Source of the DNA: Jiangella asiatica
GTDB lineage: Bacteria > Actinomycetota > Actinomycetes > Jiangellales > Jiangellaceae
Length of the DNA stretch: 54,019 bases
Assembly (NCBI RefSeq): GCF_004349065.1
Contig: NZ_SMKZ01000049.1
Span: forward strand, 1-54,019
Direction of reading: 5' to 3'
Shown here: one piece after another, positions 34,569-44,334 of the stretch
How the letters are laid out: each line of letters starts with the position of its first letter
Position numbering within the stretch: the stretch's first letter is position 1
Position numbers and translations under genes: made by a program
Notes under the pieces: model-generated
The model's database searches: none
The model's input: the letters and a program-made list of their open reading frames with translations, nothing else
What the model was told of the DNA's origin: nothing

Positions 34569-35870
34569 CTAGGGCGTGGCGCTGTCGTCGTGGTCGTTGG
34601 CGGTGTCGGCGGTCTGGTAGACGTCCGGGATGCCGTCGCGGTCCTCATCGCGGGCCTCCTCCTCCGCCATCCGGCGGTAGACGGCGTTGCGCCGCCCCAG
34701 GACCATGGTCGCCACCAACGCGGCGATGATCGAGCCGACGAGGACGGCGGTCTTGACCAGTTCGCCGGTGTGCTGGTCGTCCTGGAAGGCGAGCTCGCCG
34801 ATCAGCAGCGACACGGTGAAGCCGATGCCGGCGATGGACGCGAGCCCGAAGACGTCGCTCCAGCTGAGGTCGGGGCTGAGCTCGGCGCGCGAGAAGCGCG
34901 CGGTCAGGTAGGTGCCGCCGAAGATGCCGATCGCCTTCCCGACCACCAGGCCGAGCACCACGCCCAGCGGCACCGCCTCGGTGAACACCTCGCGCAACGA
35001 CTCGGCGGAGACCGCGACGCCGGCCGCGAACAAGGCGAACACCGGCACGCAGAACGCCGCCGAGTACGGCCGCACGAGATGCTCGACGCGCTCGGCCGGC
35101 GACATCGTCTCGCCGTCGCGGTGCCGGGCCCGGGTCAGCAGGCCGAAGGCGACACCGACGACCGTGGCGTGCACGCCGCTCTCGTGCATGAGCACCCAGG
35201 AGACGACGCCCATCGGGACGTAGAGCCACCACGCGCGCACGCCGCGTCGCTGCAGCAGGAAGTACACGGCCAGGATGGCAGTCGCGCCGAGCAGCGGCCA
35301 CAGCTCGAGGTCGTCGGTGAAGAAGACGGCGATGAGGATGATGGCGAGCAGGTCGTCGACGACGGCGAGCGTCAGCAGGAACGCCCGCAGGGCCGACGGC
35401 AGCCGCGACCCGATGACCGCGAGTACCGCCAGCGCGAACGCGATGTCGGTGGCGGTGGGAACCGCCCAACCGGTCATGGCCCCGTCGCCGATGCCGTTGA
35501 CCAGCGTGTACACCAGGATCGGCCCGATCATGCCGCAGGCGGCGGCCACGATCGGCAGGATTGCCTCGGCCGGTCTGCGCAGGCTGCCCACGACCAGCTC
35601 GCGCTTGAGCTCCAGCCCGGCGACCAAGAAGAAGATCGCCAGCAGCCCGTCGGCCGCCCAGGTGGCCAGGTCGAGGTCGAGGTGAAGGGACGCCGGCCCG
35701 ACCGTGATGCTGCTGACGTCGGCGTAGGAGTCCGCGGCGAGGTTGGCCCAGAGGAGCGCCGCGCCCGCGGCCACGAGCATCAGGAAGCCGCCGGTCGTCT
35801 CGCTGCGTAGGACGGAGGCGACGAACTGCGCATCCGGCCACGTCGAGCGGCTGAACAGGCGGCGGGGCAT
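34569..35870 (-). CDS. nhaA: Na+/H+ antiporter NhaA
   Basis: A 433-residue antiporter with eleven or twelve membrane segments. The ion-binding residues are visible: ATDIAFAL (Asp142) and LAVVDDLLAI (Asp172-Asp173, equal to D163/D164 of E. coli). Also FFLVAGLELKRELVVGSL and SIAGIGFTVSLLIGELAF. It exports Na+ in exchange for H+. The acidic cytoplasmic tail (EEEARDEDRDGIPDVYQTAD) is an addition not present in the E. coli protein and looks like an EF-hand/thrombospondin-type Ca2+ loop. ATG 35870 with GGAAGGTGAT upstream. Next to marP and holin-like genes, fitting pH and ion stress. Confidence 0.95.
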   Translation of the reverse strand: MPRRLFSRSTWPDAQFVASVLRSETTGGFLMLVAAGAALLWANLAADSYADVSSITVGPASLHLDLDLATWAADGLLAIFFLVAGLELKRELVVGSLRRPAEAILPIVAAACGMIGPILVYTLVNGIGDGAMTGWAVPTATDIAFALAVLAVIGSRLPSALRAFLLTLAVVDDLLAIILIAVFFTDDLELWPLLGATAILAVYFLLQRRGVRAWWLYVPMGVVSWVLMHESGVHATVVGVAFGLLTRARHRDGETMSPAERVEHLVRPYSAAFCVPVFALFAAGVAVSAESLREVFTEAVPLGVVLGLVVGKAIGIFGGTYLTARFSRAELSPDLSWSDVFGLASIAGIGFTVSLLIGELAFQDDQHTGELVKTAVLVGSIIAALVATMVLGRRNAVYRRMAEEEARDEDRDGIPDVYQTADTANDHDDSATP

Positions 35871-35964
35871 GGGGGCATCACCTTCCGTCGGGATTTCGCG
35901 AACAGACCTGACGACGCCGACCAGACTTCCCGGCACACCTGCGTCGATTCTACGGGGTCGCGGG

Positions 35965-35994
35965 GACCCGCTCTGCCGCCCTCGGGAGCGGGTC
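35965..35994 (-). terminator. Hairpin downstream of the FMN-binding protein gene
   Basis: A 9-bp perfect stem (GACCCGCTC at 35965-35973, complement at 35986-35994, 12-nt loop) lies 62 bp past the stop of the gene ending at 36057 and before nhaA on the same strand. It probably separates the two transcripts. Confidence 0.55.
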
Positions 35995-36056
35995 GTCCCG
36001 CGCGGAGCGTCACGCCTCCCGCGCGCTCTGTCGCGGGACGTGGTGGTTGGACGCCG

Positions 36057-36527
36057 TCAACGGGTGAACGTGCGGACCGGCTCGCCCGGCCGCCACAGCC
36101 GGATCAGCATGCCGGTCCGGGTCTCGTTGAGGCCCGCCAGGACGACGTCGTCGATCTCCAGCCGGAACAGGTGGAACGGCTCGCCCGGCAGGTCGTCCCG
36201 GCCGGCGCGATAGGCCGCGAACCCTTGCTCGTCGACCTCGACGGCGCGGCCGCTCACTTTGACGTCGGGCGCTTCCATCGACCCGTCGCCGGGGTTGGCA
36301 TGGATCGCGAACCTCGAATCGCGTTGCAGGTCACGGGCCTTGACCGCGCCCAGCATCGAGCCGAGCGTGAGGTGGTCGCCGTCGAAGTCCACCTCCGTTC
36401 CGCTCACCCGCGGCGTGCCGTCGGCGCGCAGGGTCGCCAGCACGTGGTGCTTCGTGGCCTCGAACCGCGCCCGTGCCGTGCGGGCGAGCTCGGGTGCCTC
36501 GTCGTGGAACTGCTTCCAGGTCGCCAT
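36057..36527 (-). CDS. Pyridoxamine 5'-phosphate oxidase-family (FMN/F420-binding split barrel) protein
   Basis: A 156-residue split-barrel flavin-binding protein: HVLATLRADGTPRVSGTEVDF, LGSMLGAVKARDLQRDSRFA, KVSGRAVEVDE, and a C-terminal LIRLWRPGE. Lacks the residues of true PdxH, so it is a general reductase/oxidase type. ATG 36527; the open frame continues upstream into the operator. Divergent from the WYL regulator over 63 bp with a perfect 17-bp palindrome, making it the probable target of that regulator. Confidence 0.85.
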   Translation of the reverse strand: MATWKQFHDEAPELARTARARFEATKHHVLATLRADGTPRVSGTEVDFDGDHLTLGSMLGAVKARDLQRDSRFAIHANPGDGSMEAPDVKVSGRAVEVDEQGFAAYRAGRDDLPGEPFHLFRLEIDDVVLAGLNETRTGMLIRLWRPGEPVRTFTR

Positions 36528-36550
36528 GGTTCGACCGTGCCGCCCGACTC

Positions 36551-36567
36551 CTGACATCTTCTGTCAG
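36551..36567. promoter_or_regulatory. WYL-regulator operator
   Basis: CTGACATCTTCTGTCAG is a perfect inverted repeat (6-bp arms, 5-bp spacer) in the 63-bp gap between the divergent FMN-protein and WYL genes. YafY-like regulators are generally found next to such CTGACA/TGTCAG repeats. Confidence 0.75.
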
Positions 36568-36590
36568 CGATGTCGCATAGGTTCGTGTTC

Positions 36591-37556
36591 ATGCGGGCCA
36601 GCCGGTTGATGGCGATGATGCTGCTGCTCCAGCAGCGGCGGAAGGTGACGGCGGCAGACGTCGCCGCGGAGCTGGAGGTCTCGGTCCGGACGGTCTACCG
36701 CGACATCGCGGCGCTGCAGGCCGCCGGTGTGCCGCTGTGGACGGAGTCCGGGCCCGGCGGTGGTATCCGCCTGGTCGAGGGATGGCGCACCAGCCTCGAC
36801 GGCCTCACCGGCGACGAGGCCGCAGCGCTGTTCCTGGGCGGCGTGCCGAGCGCCGTCGCCGACCTCGGCCTCGGCGCGGTCCTCGTCGCCGCCCAGACCA
36901 AGGTCATCGCGATGCTGCCGCCGGAGCTGCGCGGCCGTGCGGCCCGGCTGCGGGAGCGGTTCCACGTCGACGCGCCGGGCTGGTTCGGCCCGAAGCGGCC
37001 GCCGTCGCAGCTGGAACCCATCTCGGCCGCGGTGTGGTCCGGGCGACGCGTCGACATCGTCTATCGGCGCGCCCACCGGACCGTCCGGCGCCGGCTCGAC
37101 CCGCTCGGCCTCGTGCTCAAGGCCGGCACCTGGTACCTCGTCGCAGCGCACCGCCGGCAGGTCCGCACCTACCGTGTCGACCGGATCGACGACGCCAGCG
37201 TGCGCACCGAATCGGCGCACCGTCCCGACGGGTTCGACCTCGCGCAGTGGTGGGCGGCATCGTCGGCGGAGTTCGACCGGTCACTGCTGCGATACCGCTG
37301 CCGGGTGCGCCTCTCGCCCACCGCGCTGGGGCACCTGCACGGCGCGGTCGGCCCGGTCGCGGCGCGGCAGGCCCGCGACTCCGCCGGTCCGCCCGACGGC
37401 GAGGGCTGGCAGGCGGTCGAGCTGTGGACGGAGGCCGAGGACGTGGCCGCGCACCAGCTGTTCACGCTCATGAGCGGCGTGGAGATCCTGGAGCCGGCCA
37501 GCCTGCGCGCCGCGGTGCACGCTGTCGCCACCGAGCTCGCGGCGCGCAACGCCTGA
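36591..37556 (+). CDS. WYL-domain (YafY-like) transcriptional regulator
   Basis: A 321-residue regulator: N-terminal HTH_11 (SRLMAMMLLLQQRRKVTAAD, VSVRTVYRDIAALQAAGVPL), a central WYL domain (VDIVYRRA, RRRLDPLGLVLKAGTWYLVA with the WYL motif, RTYRVDRID) and a C-terminal WCX region. WYL regulators sense small ligands or nucleic acids; the ligand here is unknown. ATG 36591 is preferred because an upstream in-frame ATG at 36570 lies just 3 bp from the operator. It probably represses itself and the divergent FMN-binding protein. Confidence 0.92.
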   Translation: MRASRLMAMMLLLQQRRKVTAADVAAELEVSVRTVYRDIAALQAAGVPLWTESGPGGGIRLVEGWRTSLDGLTGDEAAALFLGGVPSAVADLGLGAVLVAAQTKVIAMLPPELRGRAARLRERFHVDAPGWFGPKRPPSQLEPISAAVWSGRRVDIVYRRAHRTVRRRLDPLGLVLKAGTWYLVAAHRRQVRTYRVDRIDDASVRTESAHRPDGFDLAQWWAASSAEFDRSLLRYRCRVRLSPTALGHLHGAVGPVAARQARDSAGPPDGEGWQAVELWTEAEDVAAHQLFTLMSGVEILEPASLRAAVHAVATELAARNA

Positions 37557-37761
37557 ATGAGGTCACCCAGACCCAGCAGGCTGGGGGCGGTGCCGGCGCC
37601 GGCGGTGAACGCACCTGGATCATCGGCGCCCACCTCGATAGCGACAGCCGCGCGCACGCCCCGATCCCGGCGCCACGGCACGGGGCCAGCAGTCAAGGTC
37701 GCACGACATCATGCGGGTGTGCATTCCGCCCGCGGCCCACGAAAGCAGCAGGAGAACCCGA

Positions 37762-37847
37762 AATGATCACCTTCAGCAGGATCCCCCGAGCCTCACCATG
37801 ATTGCGAGCATGGTGTGACACGAGATCTCGTGCTGAACGTGATCATT
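37762..37847. repeat. Palindromic intergenic repeat, copy 3 (both arms)
   Basis: The right arm, read on the minus strand, starts AATGATCACGTTCAGCACGA and matches copies 1 and 2. The left arm is a degraded inverted copy (AATGATCACCTTCAGCA...CACCATG), so the whole 86 bp folds into one long hairpin with its turn near 37803-37806. It lies in the 399-bp gap between the convergent WYL and acs genes; that gap otherwise holds only the acs terminator. Confidence 0.8.
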
Positions 37848-37893
37848 CCGAGGCCCGCGCACACCCACGGATGCAGCAGAAGGGCCCTGAACT

Positions 37894-37939
37894 ATCGACG
37901 GGGGCCGCTACCCGTGGAGCGGTAGCGGCCCCCGTCGAT
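37894..37939 (-). terminator. Terminator hairpin of acs
   Basis: A perfect 19-bp stem (ATCGACGGGGGCCGCTACC at 37894-37912, complement at 37921-37939) with an 8-nt loop, 16 bp beyond the acs stop. No T-run, but the stem is among the most stable in the window. Confidence 0.8.
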
Positions 37940-37955
37940 CACCGGAGGAGGAGCG

Positions 37956-39917
<1,962 letters not shown>

Positions 39918-39960
39918 GTTCGTCTGCTCCTCGTGTCGTGGTCCAGGGCAGGGCCGGGAC

Positions 39961-39990
39961 TGTACCGATCAGCGACTGTATCGATCAGCG
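39961..39990. promoter_or_regulatory. Tandem 14-bp repeats upstream of acs
   Basis: TGTACCGATCAGCG (39961-39974) and TGTATCGATCAGCG (39977-39990) differ at one base and are spaced 16 bp apart, about 44-73 bp upstream of the acs start. A direct-repeat operator or activator site for acs is likely. Confidence 0.45.
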
Positions 39991-40004
39991 CCGAGCACGC
40001 TGCT

Positions 40005-40044
40005 GTCTACCTCACCATCGCACGTGCCCGCTGGGCAAGGACGG
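40005..40044 (-). terminator. Hairpin between actP and acs
   Basis: GTCTACCTCACC (40005-40016) is complementary to 40033-40044; with flanking bases 14 of 15 pairs form. It begins 22 bp past the actP stop and may end or attenuate the actP transcript so that acs has its own promoter. Confidence 0.6.
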
Positions 40045-40066
40045 TGAGGTAGACGGCGGCGTGACG

Positions 40067-41680
40067 TCAGTGCCGAACGGCCTTCTCGGCGCCGGCGCCG
40101 CTGAGTGAGCGCACCTCCATCTCGGCGTACTTCGGCGCGTTGAACTCCTTCGACAACCGGGTGCCGATGAAGCCCAGCAGGAACCCGGCCGGGATCGAGA
40201 TGATGCCCGGGTTGTCCAGCGGGAACCAGTGGAAGTCGACGTCCTGGAGCATCGACGGGCTGCGCCCGGTGGCCGGGTTCACCGGCTTGCCGGACACGAC
40301 CGGCGAGAAGACGATCAGTGTGACAGCGGTGATCAGGCCGCCGTAGATGCTCCACAGCGCTCCGCTGGTGTTGAAGCGCTTCCACAGCAGCGAGTAAAGG
40401 ATCACCGGCAGGTTCGCGCTGGCCGCGACGGCGAACGCGAGCGCCACCAGGAACGCGATGTTCTGGCCGTTGGCGAAGATGCCGCCGACGATCGCGACCG
40501 CGCCGATGACCACGGCGGTGAGCCGGGCGATCCGAACCTCGTCGTTCGCCGAGACCTCGCCCTTCTTGATGACGTTGGCGTAGACGTCGTGTGCGAACGA
40601 CGCCGACGCGGTGATCGTCAGCCCTGCGACCACGGCGAGGATGGTCGCGAACGCAACCGCGGCGATGATGCCGAGCAGGATGGTGCCGCCCAGCTCGTAC
40701 GCCAGCAGCGGTGCGGCCGAGTTCACGCCGCCCGGTGCGCCGAGGATCTCCTCCGGCCCGACCAGGGCGCCGGCGCCGTACCCGAGCACCAGGGTCAGCA
40801 GGTAGAACAGGCCGATCAGCGCGATCGCCCAGGTGACGCTGTGCCGGGCCTCCTTGGCTGTAGGCACCGTGTAGAAGCGCATGAGCACGTGCGGCAGGCC
40901 GGCGGTACCGAGCACCAGGGCCAGGGCCAGCGAGACGAAGTCGAGCTTCGTGGTGTCGGACGCGCCGTACTGGTTCATCGGGTCCAGCAGCCCAGCCGCG
41001 CCGTCGGCGGTCTCCACGGCCGCGCCGAGCAGCTGGGAGAGGTTGAAGTCGTGCTGGGCCAGCACCCACACCGTCATGACGGCGGCACCGCAGATCAGCA
41101 GGATCGCCTTGACGATCTGCACCCACGTCGTGCCCTTCATGCCGCCGACCAGCACGTAGAAGACCATGAGCGCGCCGACGACGGCGATGACGACGCCCTG
41201 CCCGCCGCGGTCGGTGACCCCGAGCAGCAGCGCGACCAGGCCGCCGGCGCCGGCCATCTGGGCGAGCAAGTAGAAGAACGACACTGCCAGCGTCGACGTG
41301 GCGGCCGCCGTGCGCACCGGTCGCTGGCGCATCCGGAACGAGACCACGTCGGCCATCGTGAACCGGCCGGTGTTCCGTAGCAGCTCAGCCACCAGCAGCA
41401 GGGCGACCAGCCAGGCGACGAGGAAGCCGATGGAGTAGAGGAAACCGTCGTAGCCGTAGATCGCGATGGCGCCGGCGATGCCGAGGAACGACGCAGCGGA
41501 CAGATAGTCGCCCGCGATCGCGGTGCCGTTCTGTTGGCCGGTGAACGCGCGGCCGCCGGCGTAGTAGTCCGCGGCCGTCCTGTTGCTCCGTGACGCCCGC
41601 AGCACGATGACCAGAGTCACCGCGACGAAGATGGCGAAGATTGTGATGTTGAGCCCGGGGCTGCCGACCTCGGTGTTCAT
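40067..41680 (-). CDS. actP: Cation/acetate symporter (SSS family)
   Basis: A 537-residue sodium/solute symporter of the ActP branch, about 13 membrane segments. Signature regions: RTAADYYAGGRAFTGQQNGT, AIAGDYLSAASFLGIAGAIA, YVLVGGMKGTTWVQIVKAIL, GTAGLPHVLMRFYTVPTAKEAR and ASASFAHDVYANVIKKGE. Imports acetate or short monocarboxylates with Na+ or H+. Start ATG 41680 overlaps the DUF485 stop (ATGA). With acs downstream it forms an acetate uptake and activation unit. A CRP-like site sits upstream of the DUF485 gene. Confidence 0.95.
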   Translation of the reverse strand: MNTEVGSPGLNITIFAIFVAVTLVIVLRASRSNRTAADYYAGGRAFTGQQNGTAIAGDYLSAASFLGIAGAIAIYGYDGFLYSIGFLVAWLVALLLVAELLRNTGRFTMADVVSFRMRQRPVRTAAATSTLAVSFFYLLAQMAGAGGLVALLLGVTDRGGQGVVIAVVGALMVFYVLVGGMKGTTWVQIVKAILLICGAAVMTVWVLAQHDFNLSQLLGAAVETADGAAGLLDPMNQYGASDTTKLDFVSLALALVLGTAGLPHVLMRFYTVPTAKEARHSVTWAIALIGLFYLLTLVLGYGAGALVGPEEILGAPGGVNSAAPLLAYELGGTILLGIIAAVAFATILAVVAGLTITASASFAHDVYANVIKKGEVSANDEVRIARLTAVVIGAVAIVGGIFANGQNIAFLVALAFAVAASANLPVILYSLLWKRFNTSGALWSIYGGLITAVTLIVFSPVVSGKPVNPATGRSPSMLQDVDFHWFPLDNPGIISIPAGFLLGFIGTRLSKEFNAPKYAEMEVRSLSGAGAEKAVRH

Positions 41681-42030
41681 CGCTGACCCCCTTCGAGCTC
41701 GTCGCGGATCCGCGCCGCGATCGGGTCCAGCTTGCGGTCGGCGTGCCGGACGTACAGCCAGGTGATCAGGAACGTCGACGCGAACTGGCCCAGCCCCAGC
41801 AGCAGACCGATGTTGACGTTGCCGATCACCTGCTCGGACATGAAGTCCACGGCGTACGTCGACAGCAGCACGTACAGCAGGTACCAAGCCAGGAAGGCCG
41901 CCGTCATCGGGAATGCGAAGGCCCGGAAGCGCCGCCGCAGCTCGGCGAACTCGGGGCTGGCCTGCATGCGTTCGTACTCCTCCGCGGTGGGCAGCGCCCG
42001 CTCCGGTGGTGGGGTGTCGATCTGTGCCAC
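41677..42030 (-). CDS. DUF485 small membrane protein, ActP partner
   Basis: A 117-residue protein with two membrane segments (FPMTAAFLAWYLLYVLLSTY and GLLLGLGQFASTFLITWLYV) and the DUF485 pattern EFAELRRRFRAFAFP before and YVRHADRKLDPIA after. It resembles YjcH, encoded ahead of actP in E. coli; probably helps assembly or activity of the transporter. GTG 42030 with AGGAGG upstream. First gene of the cluster. Confidence 0.9.
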   Translation of the reverse strand: MAQIDTPPPERALPTAEEYERMQASPEFAELRRRFRAFAFPMTAAFLAWYLLYVLLSTYAVDFMSEQVIGNVNIGLLLGLGQFASTFLITWLYVRHADRKLDPIAARIRDELEGGQR

Positions 42031-42051
42031 GCTCCGACCTCCTCGTCGTCA

Positions 42052-42067
42052 TGTGGTCCGGCTCACA
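42052..42067. promoter_or_regulatory. CRP-like site upstream of DUF485-actP
   Basis: TGTGGTCCGGCTCACA matches the actinobacterial CRP consensus TGTGA-N6-TCACA at nine of the ten defined bases. It ends 22 bp from the DUF485 start codon, so it overlaps the likely promoter or leader and would more easily repress than activate. Binding by the CRP at 29618 is inference. Confidence 0.5.
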
Positions 42068-42175
42068 TCCGGCCGGTTCGGGGCGCCACGCTAGGGCGCC
42101 CCGGACAGGTCCCGGGAGTGTCCTCATCGCCACGTGCGGCGAGCGGGCGAAGGGATCGGCGTGCGGGTCATGGCC

Positions 42176-42213
42176 GTGCGACGAACGGTCGCTCTCGTGC
42201 GACGAACGGTCGC
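42176..42213. repeat. Direct repeat, 17 bp x 2
   Basis: GTGCGACGAACGGTCGC occurs at 42176-42192 and 42197-42213, a 21-bp period (two helical turns). It lies about 150 bp upstream of the DUF485-actP start and just before the toxin-antitoxin remnant. Could be a regulator site for either, or a short duplication. Confidence 0.6.
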
Positions 42214-42236
42214 GCGGCGGCGTCGGGAAGCTTCCG

Positions 42237-42570
42237 GTGGATCGGTTCGTGCAGGCGGTGACCGACTGGACGGGCAACGACACCAGGCCGCTGGAGTACA
42301 CGGTCAGCGAGCTGGAGGCTGCTCGTGGTGAGACGGTACTTGCCGTCATCGCTGCTTCGGGGCTGACCGTCGCGGGGAGCGATCATGGTTCCTGGCCCGC
42401 CAGCGATCGAGGAAGGCCTAGCAGTGGGAACACGCCCCTGCGCGACACAGGTCCGGGAGGGCCGGCTCGCGAAGGCCGAAGGCTTCATCCAGGCCGCCGA
42501 CGACATCAGCCTCCTCGACGACGGTGGGCAGCTGGGCGACGCCGTGGGCCTGCTGGTGTTTCGTGGGTGA
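42237..42570 (+). pseudogene. Remnant of an MNT/HEPN-type toxin-antitoxin locus
   Basis: Two coding-like fragments in different frames. The first (42237 to about 42385) reads VDRFVQAVTDWTGNDTRPLE then YTVSELEAARGETVLAVIAA and GLTVAG, like the C-terminus of a minimal nucleotidyltransferase antitoxin. The second (about 42385-42570, frame +1) contains VREGRLAKAEGFIQAADDIS and DDGGQLGDAVGLLVFRG, like the N-terminus of its HEPN partner, then stops early. Third positions are G/C-rich in both. The nucleotidyltransferase front and most of the HEPN are missing. Family assignment by eye is tentative. This fills the 552-bp gap between actP and the next symporter cluster. Confidence 0.4.
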
Positions 42571-42582
42571 CGGTGGGGTGAC

Positions 42583-44334
42583 TCAGGTACGCCAGCGGTC
42601 CTCGGGATCCCAGTCGCCCCGGTTGAGGTCGAGGTTCTCGGGCGTGTGCAGGCGCACCATGGTCCGGTTGACGCCGGGGGCCGTGTGCTGCTGCGTGCCG
42701 AGCGACACGACGATCATCACGACGAACGCGAGCGGCATCGTCCAAGCGGCCGGCTGGGCGAGCAGCGCGCCGACCCAGCCGTCCGGTGGGCCGCCGAGGA
42801 TGGTGAAGGCGACGGCGACGGTGGACGTGCCGCCGCCGGCCAGCAGCCCGGCCACCGCGCCGGGCCAGGTCAGCCGGCGCCACCAGATGCCGAGCAGCAG
42901 CAGTGGGCAGAACGAGGAGGCCGCCACCGCGAACGCGAGCCCGACCACGTCGGCGATGCCGAGGAACGGGCTGGACAGCGCCAGCCCGATCGGCACCAGC
43001 AGTGCCAGCGCGGCGCCGAGTCGGAAGCCGGCGACGGGGTTTCGCACTCGCCCGCGCAGCAGGTCCTGCGAGAGCACCCCGGCGACCGACACCGTCAGCC
43101 CGGACGACGTGGACAGGAACGCGGCGAACGCCCCCGCCGTCACCAGTGCACTCAGCGTCTCGCCGAGGACGCCGTCGACCAGCCGGCCGGGCAGCACCAG
43201 CACGACCGCGTCGGTGCGGCCGGTGAGCAGCAGCTCCGGCGTGTACAGGCGGCCGAGCGCACCGTAGACACCCGGCAGCACGTAGAACAGGCCGAGCAGC
43301 CCGAGCACCGCCAGGGTGGTGCGCCGGGCGGCCCGGCCGTCGGGATTGGTGTAGAAGCGCACCAGCACGTGCGGCAGCCCCATCGTGCCGAAGAACAGCG
43401 CGATGATCAGTGAGTACGTGGCGTAGAGCGGATGGTCGCCGCCTGCGGTCAGCGGCAGCGCCCAGGCCTGCCCGGTCATGGGTTCGAGGTTCGACGCGTG
43501 CGGGATGCGGGCGCCGGCCGGGAACTCCAGGACGGTGCCGGCTTCCACGTCGTGGTCACCCCGGTCCAGGGGCAGCTCGCCGGAGACCGCGGCGTCGTCC
43601 ACGACCCCGTCGGCCTCCACCACGACGCCCATCGGCACGTCCACTGTCACGTCAATGGTGACCTCGACCGTCGTCGCCTCGGCGAAGACCGGTTCCTCCG
43701 GCGGCGCCACCTCGGGCCGTCCGTCGGACTGCCAGGCCAGCAGCACGAACACGACCGGAAGGGCCAGTGCGGTGAGCTTGAGCCAGTACTGGAACGCCTG
43801 CACGAACGTGATGCTGCGCATCCCGCCGCCGAGCACGCTGACCAGCACGACGGCGGCGACGACGGCCGGCCCGGCCCACTGCGGTGCGCCGGTGACGGTG
43901 CGCAGCGTCAGCCCGGCCGCCTGGAACTGCGGCAGCAGGTAGAGCCAGCCGATGGTGACGACGAGGATGCTGGCGGCCCGCCGCGCGGCCATGGACTCCA
44001 GCCGCGCCTCGGCGAAGTCGGGCAGCGTGTAGGCACCGGAGCGGCGCAGGGGCGCGGCCACCAGCACCAGCAGCATCAGGTAGCCCGCGGTGTACCCGAC
44101 CGGGAACCACAGCATGTCGGTGCCGTACGCGAGCACCAGCCCGGCCACACCGAGGAACGACGCCGCCGACAGGTACTCGCCGCCGATGGCCGACGCGTTC
44201 CACCACGGCGTGACGGTGCGCGATGCGACGTAGAAGTCGCTGGTGGTACGCGCGGCCCGCAGCCCGTACGCGCCGATGAGCACCGTCACCGCCGCGGTGA
44301 CGACGACGGCGACGATGCCGGTGGACGTGTTCAC
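42583..44334 (-). CDS. Sodium/solute symporter (SSS family), second paralogue
   Basis: A 583-residue SSS transporter related to ActP: ARTTSDFYVASRTVTPWWNA, SAIGGEYLSAASFLGVAGLV, VSVLGGGMRSITFVQAFQYW, GTMGLPHVLVRFYTNPDGRA and STSSGLTVSVAGVLSQDLLRG. Between segments near residues 205-300 it has an acidic, beta-rich insertion (VFAEATTVEVTIDVTVDVP, then HDVEAGTVLEFPAGARIPHA) that ActP lacks and that should face outside. GTG start overlaps the stop of the small partner (GTGA). The adjacent LytTR/LytS pair probably controls it, as for pyruvate transporters in other bacteria. Substrate unproven; a monocarboxylate is likely. Confidence 0.88.
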   Translation of the reverse strand: MNTSTGIVAVVVTAAVTVLIGAYGLRAARTTSDFYVASRTVTPWWNASAIGGEYLSAASFLGVAGLVLAYGTDMLWFPVGYTAGYLMLLVLVAAPLRRSGAYTLPDFAEARLESMAARRAASILVVTIGWLYLLPQFQAAGLTLRTVTGAPQWAGPAVVAAVVLVSVLGGGMRSITFVQAFQYWLKLTALALPVVFVLLAWQSDGRPEVAPPEEPVFAEATTVEVTIDVTVDVPMGVVVEADGVVDDAAVSGELPLDRGDHDVEAGTVLEFPAGARIPHASNLEPMTGQAWALPLTAGGDHPLYATYSLIIALFFGTMGLPHVLVRFYTNPDGRAARRTTLAVLGLLGLFYVLPGVYGALGRLYTPELLLTGRTDAVVLVLPGRLVDGVLGETLSALVTAGAFAAFLSTSSGLTVSVAGVLSQDLLRGRVRNPVAGFRLGAALALLVPIGLALSSPFLGIADVVGLAFAVAASSFCPLLLLGIWWRRLTWPGAVAGLLAGGGTSTVAVAFTILGGPPDGWVGALLAQPAAWTMPLAFVVMIVVSLGTQQHTAPGVNRTMVRLHTPENLDLNRGDWDPEDRWRT

